DNA from: Candidatus Moranbacteria bacterium CG_4_8_14_3_um_filter_41_13
Lineage (GTDB): Bacteria > Patescibacteriota > Minisyncoccia > Moranbacterales > UBA1568
DNA: 13,084 bases
Assembly (NCBI GenBank): GCA_002782305.1
Contig: PFHN01000044.1
Location: 1 to 13,084 of the forward strand
Direction: 5' to 3'
The position numbers and the translations under genes were made by a program. Position 1 is the first letter of the stretch. Every line of letters begins with the position of its first letter. This document shows, piece after piece, positions 7,901 to 13,084 of the stretch. Under the pieces are notes generated by a model, which was not told the DNA's origin, searched no databases, and worked only from the letters and a program-made list of their open reading frames with translations.

Positions 7901-8562
7901 CTGAAGCTATTTTGTGTGAAGTCGATGGTCAAGTGAAATCGATTGTCAAAGAAAACATCAAGGTGGTAAAGATCACGGTAGAATCAGTCGACAAAACGCT
8001 TGTGGAATATCAAGCACCAACCAACGTCGCTCTGCGCGTCAAAGAAGGTGACTTGGTCGGCATCGGATCTATTCTTTCCGAAGGACATCTCGATTTGAAG
8101 AAGCTCTATACCGTTATGGGACGAGAAGCTGTTCATCGTTATATCATTTGTGAAATTGAAGAAATCTATGCTGCTCAAGGTGAGGCCATCAATGACAAAC
8201 ACATCGAAGTGATCATTCGTCAGATGATGTCTCGTATCCGCATTGTCGATCCAGGCGACTCCACACTCCTCCCTGGAGATGTGGTTGAAAGAGATCAGTT
8301 CATCGATGCCAATGAGCAGTCACTCGCAAACAAAGGACGTGAAGCAACAGGTGAAGCGATGGTTTTAGGAATTACCAAAGTGGCACTTTCGACCGAATCC
8401 TTCCTCTCCGCCGCGTCGTTTATGGAAACCGCTCGCGTGCTCATCAATGCTTCTATTGCCGGCAAAGAAGATCATCTCCGTGGTCTCAAGGAAAACGTCA
8501 TTATCGGACGTCTCATCCCTGCAGGTACAGGGTATCGTGCGCCAGGACAACCAAGAGCCTAG
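4972..8562 (+). CDS. rpoC: DNA-directed RNA polymerase subunit beta'
   Basis: RpoC, 1196 residues, carries the active site of RNA polymerase. The N-terminal zinc finger is C63, C65, C78, C81. The catalytic NADFDGD is at 503-509, with Asp505, Asp507 and Asp509 holding magnesium. The bridge helix contains HGARKGMADTALRTASAGY. The second zinc site is C829, C902, C909, C912. The trigger loop QAIGEPGTQLTMRTFHVGG runs straight into GLPRVEEIFEVR, so the large insert of the E. coli trigger loop is absent. The C-terminal end with GRLIPAGTGYR is complete. The start ATG is the usual one for the family (about 25 residues before GWSHGEI), yet no ribosome binding site is visible; a hairpin fills the gap after rpoB. 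The gene ends in TAG and is followed by an intrinsic terminator. Confidence 0.98.
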   Translation: MENITKVSDFESVKLTLASPEQILGWSHGEITKPETINYRTQRYEPDGLFCEKIFGPAKDWECYCGKYKRIRYNGIVCDKCGVEVTRSIVRRERMGHIKLATPVSHIWFLRGVPSKIGLVLGISPQALERVIYFSSYIIMEVNESLKGQSLAQLEKEYKSKQKELRASSTDDKAFDEAIEELKDQYRATKDEMRNLHPYQILSEIEYFNLSSRFGQIFTAGIGAEAVRKILEKIDVKKELKALKEELESNESVDQKKLLQRLKVYQGFDKAQLRFEWMLPTAIPVIPPDLRPMVALDGGRFATSDLNDLYRRIINRNNRLKKLMSIGAPEVITRNEKRMLQEAVDALFDNSARRGQASTAASTGQRRSLRSLADALKGKQGRFRQNLLGKRVDYSGRSVIVVGPSLKLHQCGLPKKMALELFKPFIINKLIAKEFAHNVRTAGRMVDAETEEAYEILDEIIEHHYVLLNRAPTLHRLSIQAFQPVLIEGKAIRLHPMVCEAFNADFDGDQMAVHVPLTDQARAESANIMLSSKNLLKPASGEPIVAARLDMVLGCYYLTHIKAGSKGEGKAFGTMDEAILAYQIGLVAVNAAVKLSFKGELIDTSVGRILFNDILPESLRFLNEELIKKDLRSIMSRIIETCGQDEAAKFADRMKDLSFRAVSASGLSWGMDDLVIPKEKKGLIEAAELRVKEVKGQYNDGLLTNEERRNRVIEIWNETKNSISEVVRASIDKEGPVYAMVYSKARGSESVVVQIVGMKGLMAGPTGETIELPVKSSFKEGFNVLEYFISTHGARKGMADTALRTASAGYLTRRLVDVAQDIIVREEDCHDTEGVYLYREDSDKIGHSFAARVEGRVVIEDLKDPETKKVLVKEGTLIDKVQAKVIEQKNFPKVKIRSLVTCKSRRGICRLCYGIDLGRSNLVELGASVGVVAAQAIGEPGTQLTMRTFHVGGVVGSDITQGLPRVEEIFEVRNPKTEAILCEVDGQVKSIVKENIKVVKITVESVDKTLVEYQAPTNVALRVKEGDLVGIGSILSEGHLDLKKLYTVMGREAVHRYIICEIEEIYAAQGEAINDKHIEVIIRQMMSRIRIVDPGDSTLLPGDVVERDQFIDANEQSLANKGREATGEAMVLGITKVALSTESFLSAASFMETARVLINASIAGKEDHLRGLKENVIIGRLIPAGTGYRAPGQPRA

Positions 8563-8588
8563 AGAAGAATCAGCGCTTGAACAAAAAC

Positions 8589-8617
8589 ACCTCTCGATTT
8601 TTTCGGGAGGTTTTTTT
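8589..8617 (+). terminator. Intrinsic terminator of rpoB-rpoC
   Basis: An eight-pair stem, ACCTCTCG (8589-8596) with CGGGAGGT (8604-8611), including one G-T pair, has a seven-base loop and runs into seven Ts (8611-8617). It starts 26 bases after the rpoC stop. Confidence 0.9.
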
Positions 8618-8670
8618 GTTTAGAGACAAAAAATTCTTTTATTGAAAATATTTTTTCATATTTTTTGATG

Positions 8671-8699
8671 TTGCCAAGAGTGATTTTGTGTGTCACAAT
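8671..8699 (+). promoter_or_regulatory. Probable ndk promoter with a small palindrome at the -10
   Basis: TTGCCA (8671-8676), 17 bases, then CACAAT (8694-8699). The -10 is only a four-of-six match. The short inverted repeat TTGTG-TGT-CACAA (8686-8698) overlaps it and could be an operator or chance. A start is expected near 8706, about 28 bases before the gene. Confidence 0.45.
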
Positions 8700-8733
8700 A
8701 GGCAAAGAGAAATAATTGCTAAGGAATATATGT

Positions 8734-9339
8734 ATGGCGACATTAGAGAAAAGAGAACGAACCCTGATTATCCTCAAGCCGGATGCTATTCAGCGTACCC
8801 TCGTAGGAGAAATCATCAAGCGTATTGAGCGCACAGGGCTCAAATTTACCGCTATGAAGCTCACGCTCGCCACCGAAGACCAATGCTGGAAACACTATAA
8901 CAAAGATGATGAGTGGTACCAGAAGAAAGGGGAGCGAATGGTAAATGATCGCAAAGAAAACAACCTTCCAATAGAGAAAGAAGCAATCGAATATGGCAAG
9001 GATATTATTCGAACAGTGGTCGGATATATTACCTGTGGACCAGTGCTGGTGGCTGTTGTCGAAGGACATGGCGCTACCACTATTGTGAAGAAAATTGTTG
9101 GCAGTACCGAACCAGTGACATCTGATATTGGAACCATTCGAGGTGATTTCACTATTGATTCGTATGGACTTTCAGCGCTGGACAATCGTGCTGTGAGAAA
9201 CCTGATTCATTGTTCAGAAAATTGGGAAGAAGCCGAAAAAGAAATTGCAATCTGGTTCGAAGAAAAAGAAATTATGAATTATCGTCTGGTACAAGAACAA
9301 ATTTTGTACGATGTAAACTTGGACGGTATTTTGGAATAG
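8734..9339 (+). CDS. ndk: Nucleoside diphosphate kinase, enlarged form
   Basis: Moves the terminal phosphate from a nucleoside triphosphate to a diphosphate through a phosphohistidine, balancing NTP pools. Recognised from TLIILKPDAIQR (Lys15), TCGPVLVAVVEG, GTIRGDF (Arg135) and NLIHCSENWEEAEKEI, where His159 is the phosphorylated residue. It has 201 residues; the usual enzyme has about 140. Extra parts are a charged block at about 57-92 after the WKHY segment, which replaces the usual RPFF loop, about nine extra residues before the active site (YGLSALDNRAV), and a tail of about 20 residues. HCSEN replaces the usual HGSDS. I chose the ATG at 8734 because AAGGA (8721-8725) lies eight bases upstream; the TTG at 8716 would put that site inside the gene. 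It has its own promoter and terminator. Confidence 0.94.
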   Translation: MATLEKRERTLIILKPDAIQRTLVGEIIKRIERTGLKFTAMKLTLATEDQCWKHYNKDDEWYQKKGERMVNDRKENNLPIEKEAIEYGKDIIRTVVGYITCGPVLVAVVEGHGATTIVKKIVGSTEPVTSDIGTIRGDFTIDSYGLSALDNRAVRNLIHCSENWEEAEKEIAIWFEEKEIMNYRLVQEQILYDVNLDGILE

Positions 9340-9353
9340 AGGATATATTTTCC

Positions 9354-9386
9354 AAGGCAGTCTCTTCGCAAAGACTGCCTTTTTTT
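9354..9386 (+). terminator. Intrinsic terminator of ndk
   Basis: GGCAGTCT (9356-9363) pairs perfectly with AGACTGCC (9372-9379); flanking A-T pairs lengthen the stem, and seven Ts follow at 9380-9386. It begins 15 bases after the ndk stop and ends two bases before the tRNA gene. Confidence 0.93.
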
Positions 9387-9388
9387 AT

Positions 9389-9459
9389 CGGGGTGTCGTA
9401 TAGTGGTAGTACGCAAGGCTGGGGGTCTTGTAGTCGGAGTCCGATTCTCCGCGCCCCGA
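9389..9459 (+). tRNA. tRNA-Pro (anticodon GGG)
   Basis: All four stems fold. Acceptor: CGGGGTG (9389-9395) with CGCCCCG (9452-9458). D arm: GTAT/GTAC with loop AGTGGTA keeping G18G19. Anticodon arm: CAAGG/TCTTG with loop CTGGGGG, giving anticodon GGG at 9421-9423 and G37. T arm: CGGAG/CTCCG. The C1-G72 pair and A73 are proline identity features. Oddities: the T loop is TCCGATT, so position 55 is C instead of the near-invariant T; CCA is not encoded (CAA follows); and the gene starts two bases after the ndk terminator. No separate promoter is clear; a TATATT at 9344-9349 would start transcription at the ndk terminator hairpin. Confidence 0.86.
9428..9440 (+). repeat. Direct repeat, copy 1 (inside the tRNA)
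   Basis: The 13-base word TTGTAGTCGGAGT runs from the anticodon stem through the variable region into the T arm. An exact second copy is at 9489-9501. The tRNA 3' end also has a downstream partner: CCGACAATGA occurs at 9456-9465 and 9556-9565. Confidence 0.8.
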
Positions 9460-9487
9460 CAATGACGATGAAGTAAATTTCCAGGAA

Positions 9488-9563
9488 ATTGTAGTCGGAG
9501 TTCTCCTCCCGAGGCGGACAGGGATTTTTACCCGCCTTGGGGCGGGCCCAATACTCCGACAAT
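9488..9563. repeat. Palindromic REP-like element built from tRNA-Pro 3' sequence
   Basis: The ends are inverted: ATTG-TAG-TCGGAGT (9488-9501) pairs with ACTCCGA-CAAT (9553-9563), the TAG being bulged; equivalently GTCGGAGT (9494-9501) pairs with ACTCCGAC (9553-9560). Inside, CCCGAGGCGG (9508-9517) pairs with CCGCCTTGGG (9532-9541) with one G-T pair, and CCCGCC-TTGG-GGCGGG (9531-9546) is a competing hairpin. Both ends repeat words from the neighbouring tRNA: the 13-base word and CCGACAATGA. The core is much richer in G and C than the flanks. It has no coding capacity and resembles a REP or miniature palindromic unit. Confidence 0.6.
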
Positions 9564-9604
9564 GATGACATGGAGTGTCTATAAAAATGACTTATAAAAA
9601 GCAT

Positions 9605-9649
9605 AAAAATATGCTACGCAATCGAGACATTGCGTAGTGATATTTTTTT
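9605..9649 (+). terminator. Intrinsic terminator after the tRNA region
   Basis: CTACGCAAT (9614-9622) pairs perfectly with ATTGCGTAG (9629-9637) around a six-base loop, then TGATA and seven Ts at 9643-9649. An A-rich run at 9605-9609 could let it act weakly on the other strand as well. Confidence 0.8.
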
Positions 9650-9681
9650 AACAAAAGGGAAAAAATGAGCTTAGAATGAGT

Positions 9682-9710
9682 AAAAAAACTCCCTCATACT
9701 GAGAGAGTTT
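9682..9710 (-). terminator. Intrinsic terminator of rpmB
   Basis: Read on the minus strand, AAACTCTCTC (9710-9701) pairs with GAGGGAGTTT (9695-9686) with one mismatch and a five-base loop, and a T run follows (complement of 9682-9688). It lies 24 bases past the rpmB stop. Confidence 0.82.
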
Positions 9711-9734
9711 CTTATTGCGTATAAAAAAAGACTA

Positions 9735-9911
9735 TTACTTCGTGCTTTTTGCGAGTGTGCGGAGGGCGCGAGTCGAAAGATGCAGTTTCATACCACCAAT
9801 ACGTTTGGTCTGGAGGTTGATTTTGAATGTTCGACGAGTAGCGATATTGGAGTGACTACGGGCATTTCCCGTACTGGTTCCACGTCCGGTGAGTTGGCAG
9901 GTTCGGCTCAT
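9735..9911 (-). CDS. rpmB: 50S ribosomal protein L28
   Basis: This 58-residue protein is a part of the large ribosomal subunit. Translating the minus strand from ATG 9911-9909 to TAA 9737-9735 gives MSRTCQLTGRG at the start, then TGNARSHSNIATRRTF, GGMKLHLSTRALRTL and a lysine-rich end. The CQLTG, TGN, SHSN and RRxF pattern and the C-terminal STRALRTLAKS are the L28 signature. It is a little shorter than most L28 proteins (about 60-78) and has a single Cys, so it is not the zinc-binding form. No strong Shine-Dalgarno is visible before the ATG (only AGAG). It is a single-gene unit with its own promoter and terminator, convergent to the tRNA and divergent from the protease gene. Confidence 0.92.
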   Translation of the reverse strand: MSRTCQLTGRGTSTGNARSHSNIATRRTFKINLQTKRIGGMKLHLSTRALRTLAKSTK

Positions 9912-9940
9912 AATGATACTCTAGAGATATTACTTGGAGT

Positions 9941-9969
9941 AGTGTATCATAGACTTGTCTTTCTGGCAA
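9941..9969 (-). promoter_or_regulatory. Promoter of rpmB
   Basis: On the minus strand: TTGCCA (9969-9964), 17 bases, TACACT (9946-9941). Transcription would start near 9934, about 23 bases before the ATG. An AAGGCA-TCAC-TGCCTT hairpin (9968-9983) overlaps the edge of the -35 box and might be an operator. Confidence 0.55.
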
Positions 9970-9985
9970 GGCATCACTGCCTTTG

Positions 9986-10209
9986 GGTATAATATTGAAC
10001 TATCTTTCAAAAGCATTTTTCTTTTCCGTATCTCGCCTCGAACGTTTTGTGTCTTAGCAGAGAGAAAGTCGTCTTGTTCTCCCGCCAAGGGCGAGAGTTC
10101 AGACAAAAGCTGAACCACAATACGATCTTTCTTACTCCGCTTTCATCTCAAAACGTTACCGAGTACGAGTTAAAGGAAAAGAAAAATGCTTTTGAAAGAT
10201 AATTATACC
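9986..10209. repeat. 224-bp long inverted repeat with 27-bp perfect arms
   Basis: The left arm 10001-10027 is the exact reverse complement of 10175-10201 (27 of 27). Outside it, GGTATAAT (9986-9993) matches ATTATACC (10202-10209) after a seven-base insert on the left. Inside, the match continues in decayed form: AACGTTTTG at 10041-10049 against 10149-10157, and AGAAAG-TCGT-TTGT-like blocks on both sides. The middle holds two hairpins: CTCCCGCC/GGCGAGAG (10079-10086 with 10090-10097, one mismatch) and GTTCAG/CTGAAC (10097-10102 with 10110-10115). No transposase and no convincing target duplication are seen. It separates rpmB from the divergent protease gene and overlaps the start of the latter. 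Confidence 0.85.
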
Positions 10210-10968
10210 TTTCCATTTATTTTTATTTTTTATGATTTCCCTCTTATGGCAAATGAAATAGTACTTATCGGATTTTATATTTTGACGCTCGTGTATTCGG
10301 TAATGATTCACGAAGTGGCGCATGGCGTCGTGGCTTTGTGGCTTGGTGATATGACCGCGAAATACGCCGATCGTTTGAATTTGAATCCACTGAAACATAT
10401 TGATCCTTTTGGTTCGATTATTTTACCTCTCTTGTTATTTCTGAGTACGGGTTTTGCTTTTGGTTTTGCCAAGCCTGTACCATACAATCCTTATAACTTA
10501 CGTGATCAGAAATGGGGCCCTGTACTCGTGGCGCTTGCGGGTCCGGGAGTGAATTTCCTTGTGGCCTTTATCGCCTCGTTTATTGCCAAAATGCTCCCTA
10601 TTGCTCTTCTTGTGAAGATAGATATTCTCGATCGGTTTATCGGTGTCATCAGCATGAGCGGAGATTTTATGGACAAGTTTGCTTTGCTCGCAACCGCTCT
10701 GTCTGGATCACTGTCAAATGTTTTTTTTGGACTCCTTCTCCTTGTGATTTTCTGGAATGTCGTTTTGGGTTGTTTCAATCTTTTGCCAGTACCGCCTCTT
10801 GATGGTTCGAAACTCCTCTATGCGCTCGTACCGATTCGTGAACGGACCGTCTTCTTTCTCGAACAGTATGGAATGTTTTTGCTTCTCATTATTATCTTCT
10901 TTTTCTCTGCTCCGATCAGCATATTTATCAACTTCGTCCTTAGCCTTTTCCTCCGTTTTTCTTTGTAG
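10186..10968 (+). CDS. Site-2 protease family protein (peptidase M50)
   Basis: An intramembrane zinc metalloprotease, 260 residues from this start. The zinc site is HEVAH (His42, Glu43, His46) with the second-site motif NLLPVPPLDG (Asp206). The sequence also has KHIDPFGSI and FGFAKPVPYNPYNLRDQKWG, typical of small bacterial S2P homologues, and several hydrophobic segments around them. No PDZ domain is present. AAAGGA (10172-10177) stands eight bases before this ATG, supporting it. However, conserved family sequence begins at the ATG at 10246 (MANEIVLIG), so the first 20 residues look like an addition. That addition, the start codon and the ribosome binding site overlap the right arm of the inverted repeat. 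The substrate is unknown; relatives cut membrane-bound anti-sigma factors or leftover signal peptides. No clear terminator follows. Confidence 0.92.
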   Translation: MLLKDNYTFPFIFIFYDFPLMANEIVLIGFYILTLVYSVMIHEVAHGVVALWLGDMTAKYADRLNLNPLKHIDPFGSIILPLLLFLSTGFAFGFAKPVPYNPYNLRDQKWGPVLVALAGPGVNFLVAFIASFIAKMLPIALLVKIDILDRFIGVISMSGDFMDKFALLATALSGSLSNVFFGLLLLVIFWNVVLGCFNLLPVPPLDGSKLLYALVPIRERTVFFLEQYGMFLLLIIIFFFSAPISIFINFVLSLFLRFSL

Positions 10969-11015
10969 AGAGAAGAGCAATGTTTTGCCTTGACTTATAC
11001 ACAGTGAGACACTTC

Positions 11016-11041
11016 TTGACAATGAAAAAGTGTGCTATACT
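11016..11041 (+). promoter_or_regulatory. Promoter-like region of the surface-protein gene
   Basis: TGC-TATACT (11033-11041) is an extended -10. A perfect TTGACA is at 11016-11021, but the spacer is only 14 bases, so it may not act as the -35. Two inverted repeats overlap here: ACACTT/AAGTGT (11009-11014 with 11028-11033) and TGACAA/TTGTCA (11017-11022 with 11046-11051). A start is expected near 11048, leaving a leader of about 20 bases with no Shine-Dalgarno. Confidence 0.5.
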
Positions 11042-11067
11042 TATTTTGTCATCCTATACGAATTTTC

Positions 11068-13084
11068 ATGTCATTTTTCAGAAAAAATAAACAACGAAAA
11101 ACAGTACATACTTCTCTCATTTTCACACTTGTGATAGGGATGGCAATAGTGGTCTGGTCAGGTCTCCAGACTGTTTTTGCTGTGTCTACTACAAACTCTA
11201 TCGAACAAATTGGTATCTCTGCATCACTCTTCAATAATGAAAATAAAGTGATAAATAACGGCTCATATGAAGTACGTTTCGCACTCTACTCTGTTGACCG
11301 ATCAGTGAGTGATTCGTATCCATCAGACAGTGATGCAAGTACCCGTTTGTGGGAGGAAACTCAGACGGTAGAAGTGAAAAGTGGTCTCATCAAATCTTTC
11401 TTAGGCAAGGTGAATCCTCTGCCTGCCAATCTTGATTTCGCACAAGGGGACTACTATATCGGTATTCGCATCGGTACAGATTCTGAAATGATACCAAGAA
11501 AAAAACTCGGTTCTGTGCCAAGTGCTACCAATTCTCAATTCTTGCAAGGAAAAACTATCGGAACAAATGAGGGCGATATTTCCACTCTTGGCAAGGGAGG
11601 GAAAATGGATATTGGTATGTTGCCAACAGGCAAGGGGAAGAGTCAACTTGTTTTAGGGAATGATTCCAGACTCGCAGATATTCATGTGCAAAATACTGAC
11701 ATCAGTACAGACTCTCAAACATTTAACATTGGATCGGGATCATCTTTGGGTAGTACGAATTTTGATTTGACAGTTTCGAATGCTTCCTCAGCTCCTACTT
11801 TGCGTTTCAACGCGAGTACGCAAAGATGGCAATTTTCTAATGACGGTACGACATACAACAATATTTCTGGAGGATCAGTGAACAGTGTGACGCTCGGCAC
11901 CGATACTAACGGAGATTATGTTGCGAGTATCACTGCTGGAGATGGGCTTGTGGGTTCGGTCACGGGTGAGGGCAGTACACCAACGCTCGGAGTAGATATC
12001 CTGAATACGGGAATCGGGTCTGGGTCGTCAATTAGTTTTTCGGGATTGGAATTCGCTGGTCCATCGAATAGTCTGACGCTTCTTCAAGGTTGCGCTAATA
12101 ACGATGTGCTTTCGTGGGATAGTTCACTCAAAGCGTGGAAGTGTGCGGTGGCGAGTGGCGTGGCAGGGTTGTCTGGTTCTGGAACGAATGGTTCAGTAGC
12201 TTACTGGACCGGTATGAGTTCTTTGTCATACGAAAACCAACTGAATGTTTCCCGTGGTGGTACAGGCCTCTCTGGATCTTCTGCTCCCAATGGTTCTCTC
12301 CTTATCGGCAATGGATTAAACTATACTCTTGCCACTCTTACTCCAGGCACAGGTATCACCGTGACTAACGCCTCTGGTTCTATTACCCTCGCAACCACTG
12401 CACCAACATCGGTGACCAACGATACCAATGTCACAGGATCCATAGCGAGCAATGCTCTTACTCTGGCATGGAGCGGACAGCTTTCTGTAGCGAGAGGTGG
12501 TACCGGTCAATCTTCATATACCCCAGGTGATATGCTCTACTACAGTAGTGGCACTTCTCTTTCAAAACTCGGCATCGGTGGTAATGGTCAAGTCTTGGTC
12601 ATCAGTGGAGGAATACCGACGTGGGCAGCCACTGCTCCAGGAGCAGCCCACGATCTCCTTTCTTCAGCACACTCAGATGTAGTGGCAAGTGCTGTAGCGA
12701 GAGGCAGTCTCATCACTGGTCAAGGTATTACTCCTGCTTGGGCACAACTTGCTATCGGAACCAATGGTCAGGTACTCAAATCCAATGGAACAGATATTGC
12801 ATGGAGTACTGATAACAACGCTACCTATTCTGCAGGAGGGACACTGCTTCAATTATCAGGCAGTACTTTCTCCGTGAAAGAAGGCCTGCTCACCTCAGGC
12901 AGACTCTGTACCTATGATGGCACCAACCTTGTCTGTGATACGAGTAGTTCGAGTGTCGGTCATACCGCAGTCACGCTTGCAGGCACACCAAATTACCTCA
13001 CCATTGATGGTGCTCAAGTGATTACTCTCGGATCAATCGATCTCACAACTGATGTAACAGGGACGCTACCAGTAGCCAATGGTG
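11068..13084 (+). CDS. Large secreted surface protein with tail-fibre-like repeats (3' end beyond window)
   Basis: Open for 672 codons with no stop; the end is outside the window. A basic start (RKNKQRK) and a hydrophobic stretch at 17-33 ending in TVFA make a Sec signal peptide, cleaved after about Ala38. Residues 50-160 form a beta-rich domain with the pattern GSYEVRFALY, LWEETQTVEV, PLPANLDF, YYIGIRIGTDSEM and PRKKLGSVPSA, a module I associate with long CPR surface proteins. Then comes low-complexity Ser/Thr/Gly/Asn sequence with phage tail-fibre style units: LNVSRGGTG (392-400), LSVARGGTG (472-480) and LPVANG at the window edge (667-672). Cysteine pairs appear in QGCANNDVLSW...WKC and LCTYDGTNLVC. 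It is probably exported and extended, for attachment or surface coating; the function is inferred only. Neither translation signal nor partner gene is seen. Confidence 0.85.
   Translation, partial: MSFFRKNKQRKTVHTSLIFTLVIGMAIVVWSGLQTVFAVSTTNSIEQIGISASLFNNENKVINNGSYEVRFALYSVDRSVSDSYPSDSDASTRLWEETQTVEVKSGLIKSFLGKVNPLPANLDFAQGDYYIGIRIGTDSEMIPRKKLGSVPSATNSQFLQGKTIGTNEGDISTLGKGGKMDIGMLPTGKGKSQLVLGNDSRLADIHVQNTDISTDSQTFNIGSGSSLGSTNFDLTVSNASSAPTLRFNASTQRWQFSNDGTTYNNISGGSVNSVTLGTDTNGDYVASITAGDGLVGSVTGEGSTPTLGVDILNTGIGSGSSISFSGLEFAGPSNSLTLLQGCANNDVLSWDSSLKAWKCAVASGVAGLSGSGTNGSVAYWTGMSSLSYENQLNVSRGGTGLSGSSAPNGSLLIGNGLNYTLATLTPGTGITVTNASGSITLATTAPTSVTNDTNVTGSIASNALTLAWSGQLSVARGGTGQSSYTPGDMLYYSSGTSLSKLGIGGNGQVLVISGGIPTWAATAPGAAHDLLSSAHSDVVASAVARGSLITGQGITPAWAQLAIGTNGQVLKSNGTDIAWSTDNNATYSAGGTLLQLSGSTFSVKEGLLTSGRLCTYDGTNLVCDTSSSSVGHTAVTLAGTPNYLTIDGAQVITLGSIDLTTDVTGTLPVANG

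Noticed and set aside
8716..8733. TTG start extending ndk by six residues
   Set aside because: The extension would run over the AAGGA ribosome binding site, which is well placed for the ATG at 8734, and the NDK family starts there.
9587..9637. 16-codon plus-strand ORF
   Set aside because: It has no ribosome binding site and its end is the stem of the intrinsic terminator at 9614-9637.
9780..9992. 70-codon plus-strand ORF
   Set aside because: It is the antisense of rpmB, which is firmly identified on the other strand.
9986..10209. Complete insertion sequence or classical MITE
   Set aside because: There is no transposase and I could not find matching target duplications at the ends, so only an inverted repeat is annotated.
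12135..12812. Several 60-80-codon ORFs near the right edge on both strands
   Set aside because: They are other-frame shadows of the surface-protein gene, which stays open from 11068 to the window end.
1..13084. TGA recoded as glycine, as in some CPR lineages
   Set aside because: All long genes are open under the standard code with normal glycine codons; no in-frame TGA interrupts a conserved gene.
1..13084. CRISPR array, toxin-antitoxin pair, prophage or defence module
   Set aside because: No regularly spaced repeats and no such gene families were seen; the tail-fibre-like repeats belong to an exported protein with a signal peptide.

Overview
The window looks like a chromosomal segment of a Patescibacteria (CPR) bacterium, most likely of the Parcubacteria-like branch. 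This is an inference from gene content, not from a database search. The signs are: rpoB and rpoC as a two-gene unit with no rplJ/rplL in front; a TsaB-like protein cut down to 97 residues; an enlarged nucleoside diphosphate kinase; a 58-residue L28; a small CPR-style site-2 protease; and a secreted protein combining a CPR-type N-terminal domain with phage tail-fibre-like repeats. The standard bacterial code fits: no gene is interrupted by TGA, and the seven complete main genes end in TAA or TAG.

Layout. 1-1210 (+): a membrane-anchored AmpD-type amidase and a TsaB-like fragment, probably one transcript, ending at a weak terminator. 1220-8617 (+): a strong promoter, a long structured leader, rpoB, an unusual intergenic hairpin, rpoC and an intrinsic terminator. 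8671-9386 (+): ndk with its own promoter and terminator. 9389-9650 (+): tRNA-Pro(GGG), a palindromic element that re-uses tRNA sequence, and a terminator. 9682-9969 (-): rpmB with its own promoter and terminator. 9986-10209: a 224-bp inverted repeat with 27-bp perfect arms. 10186-10968 (+): an M50 site-2 protease whose ribosome binding site and first start codon lie in the right arm of that repeat. 11016-13084 (+): a promoter and the first 672 codons of a large secreted protein that runs off the window.

The genes are mostly housekeeping: transcription core, nucleotide pools, translation and envelope. I see no defence island, CRISPR array, transposase or phage module, and no clear new multi-gene system. 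The most unusual material is between and at the edges of genes: a short ORF overlapping the rpoB start, the rpoB-rpoC hairpin, the tRNA-derived palindrome, and the long inverted repeat feeding into the protease gene. Two supported coding regions are easy to miss because one is very short (rpmB) and one has no stop in the window (11068-13084).
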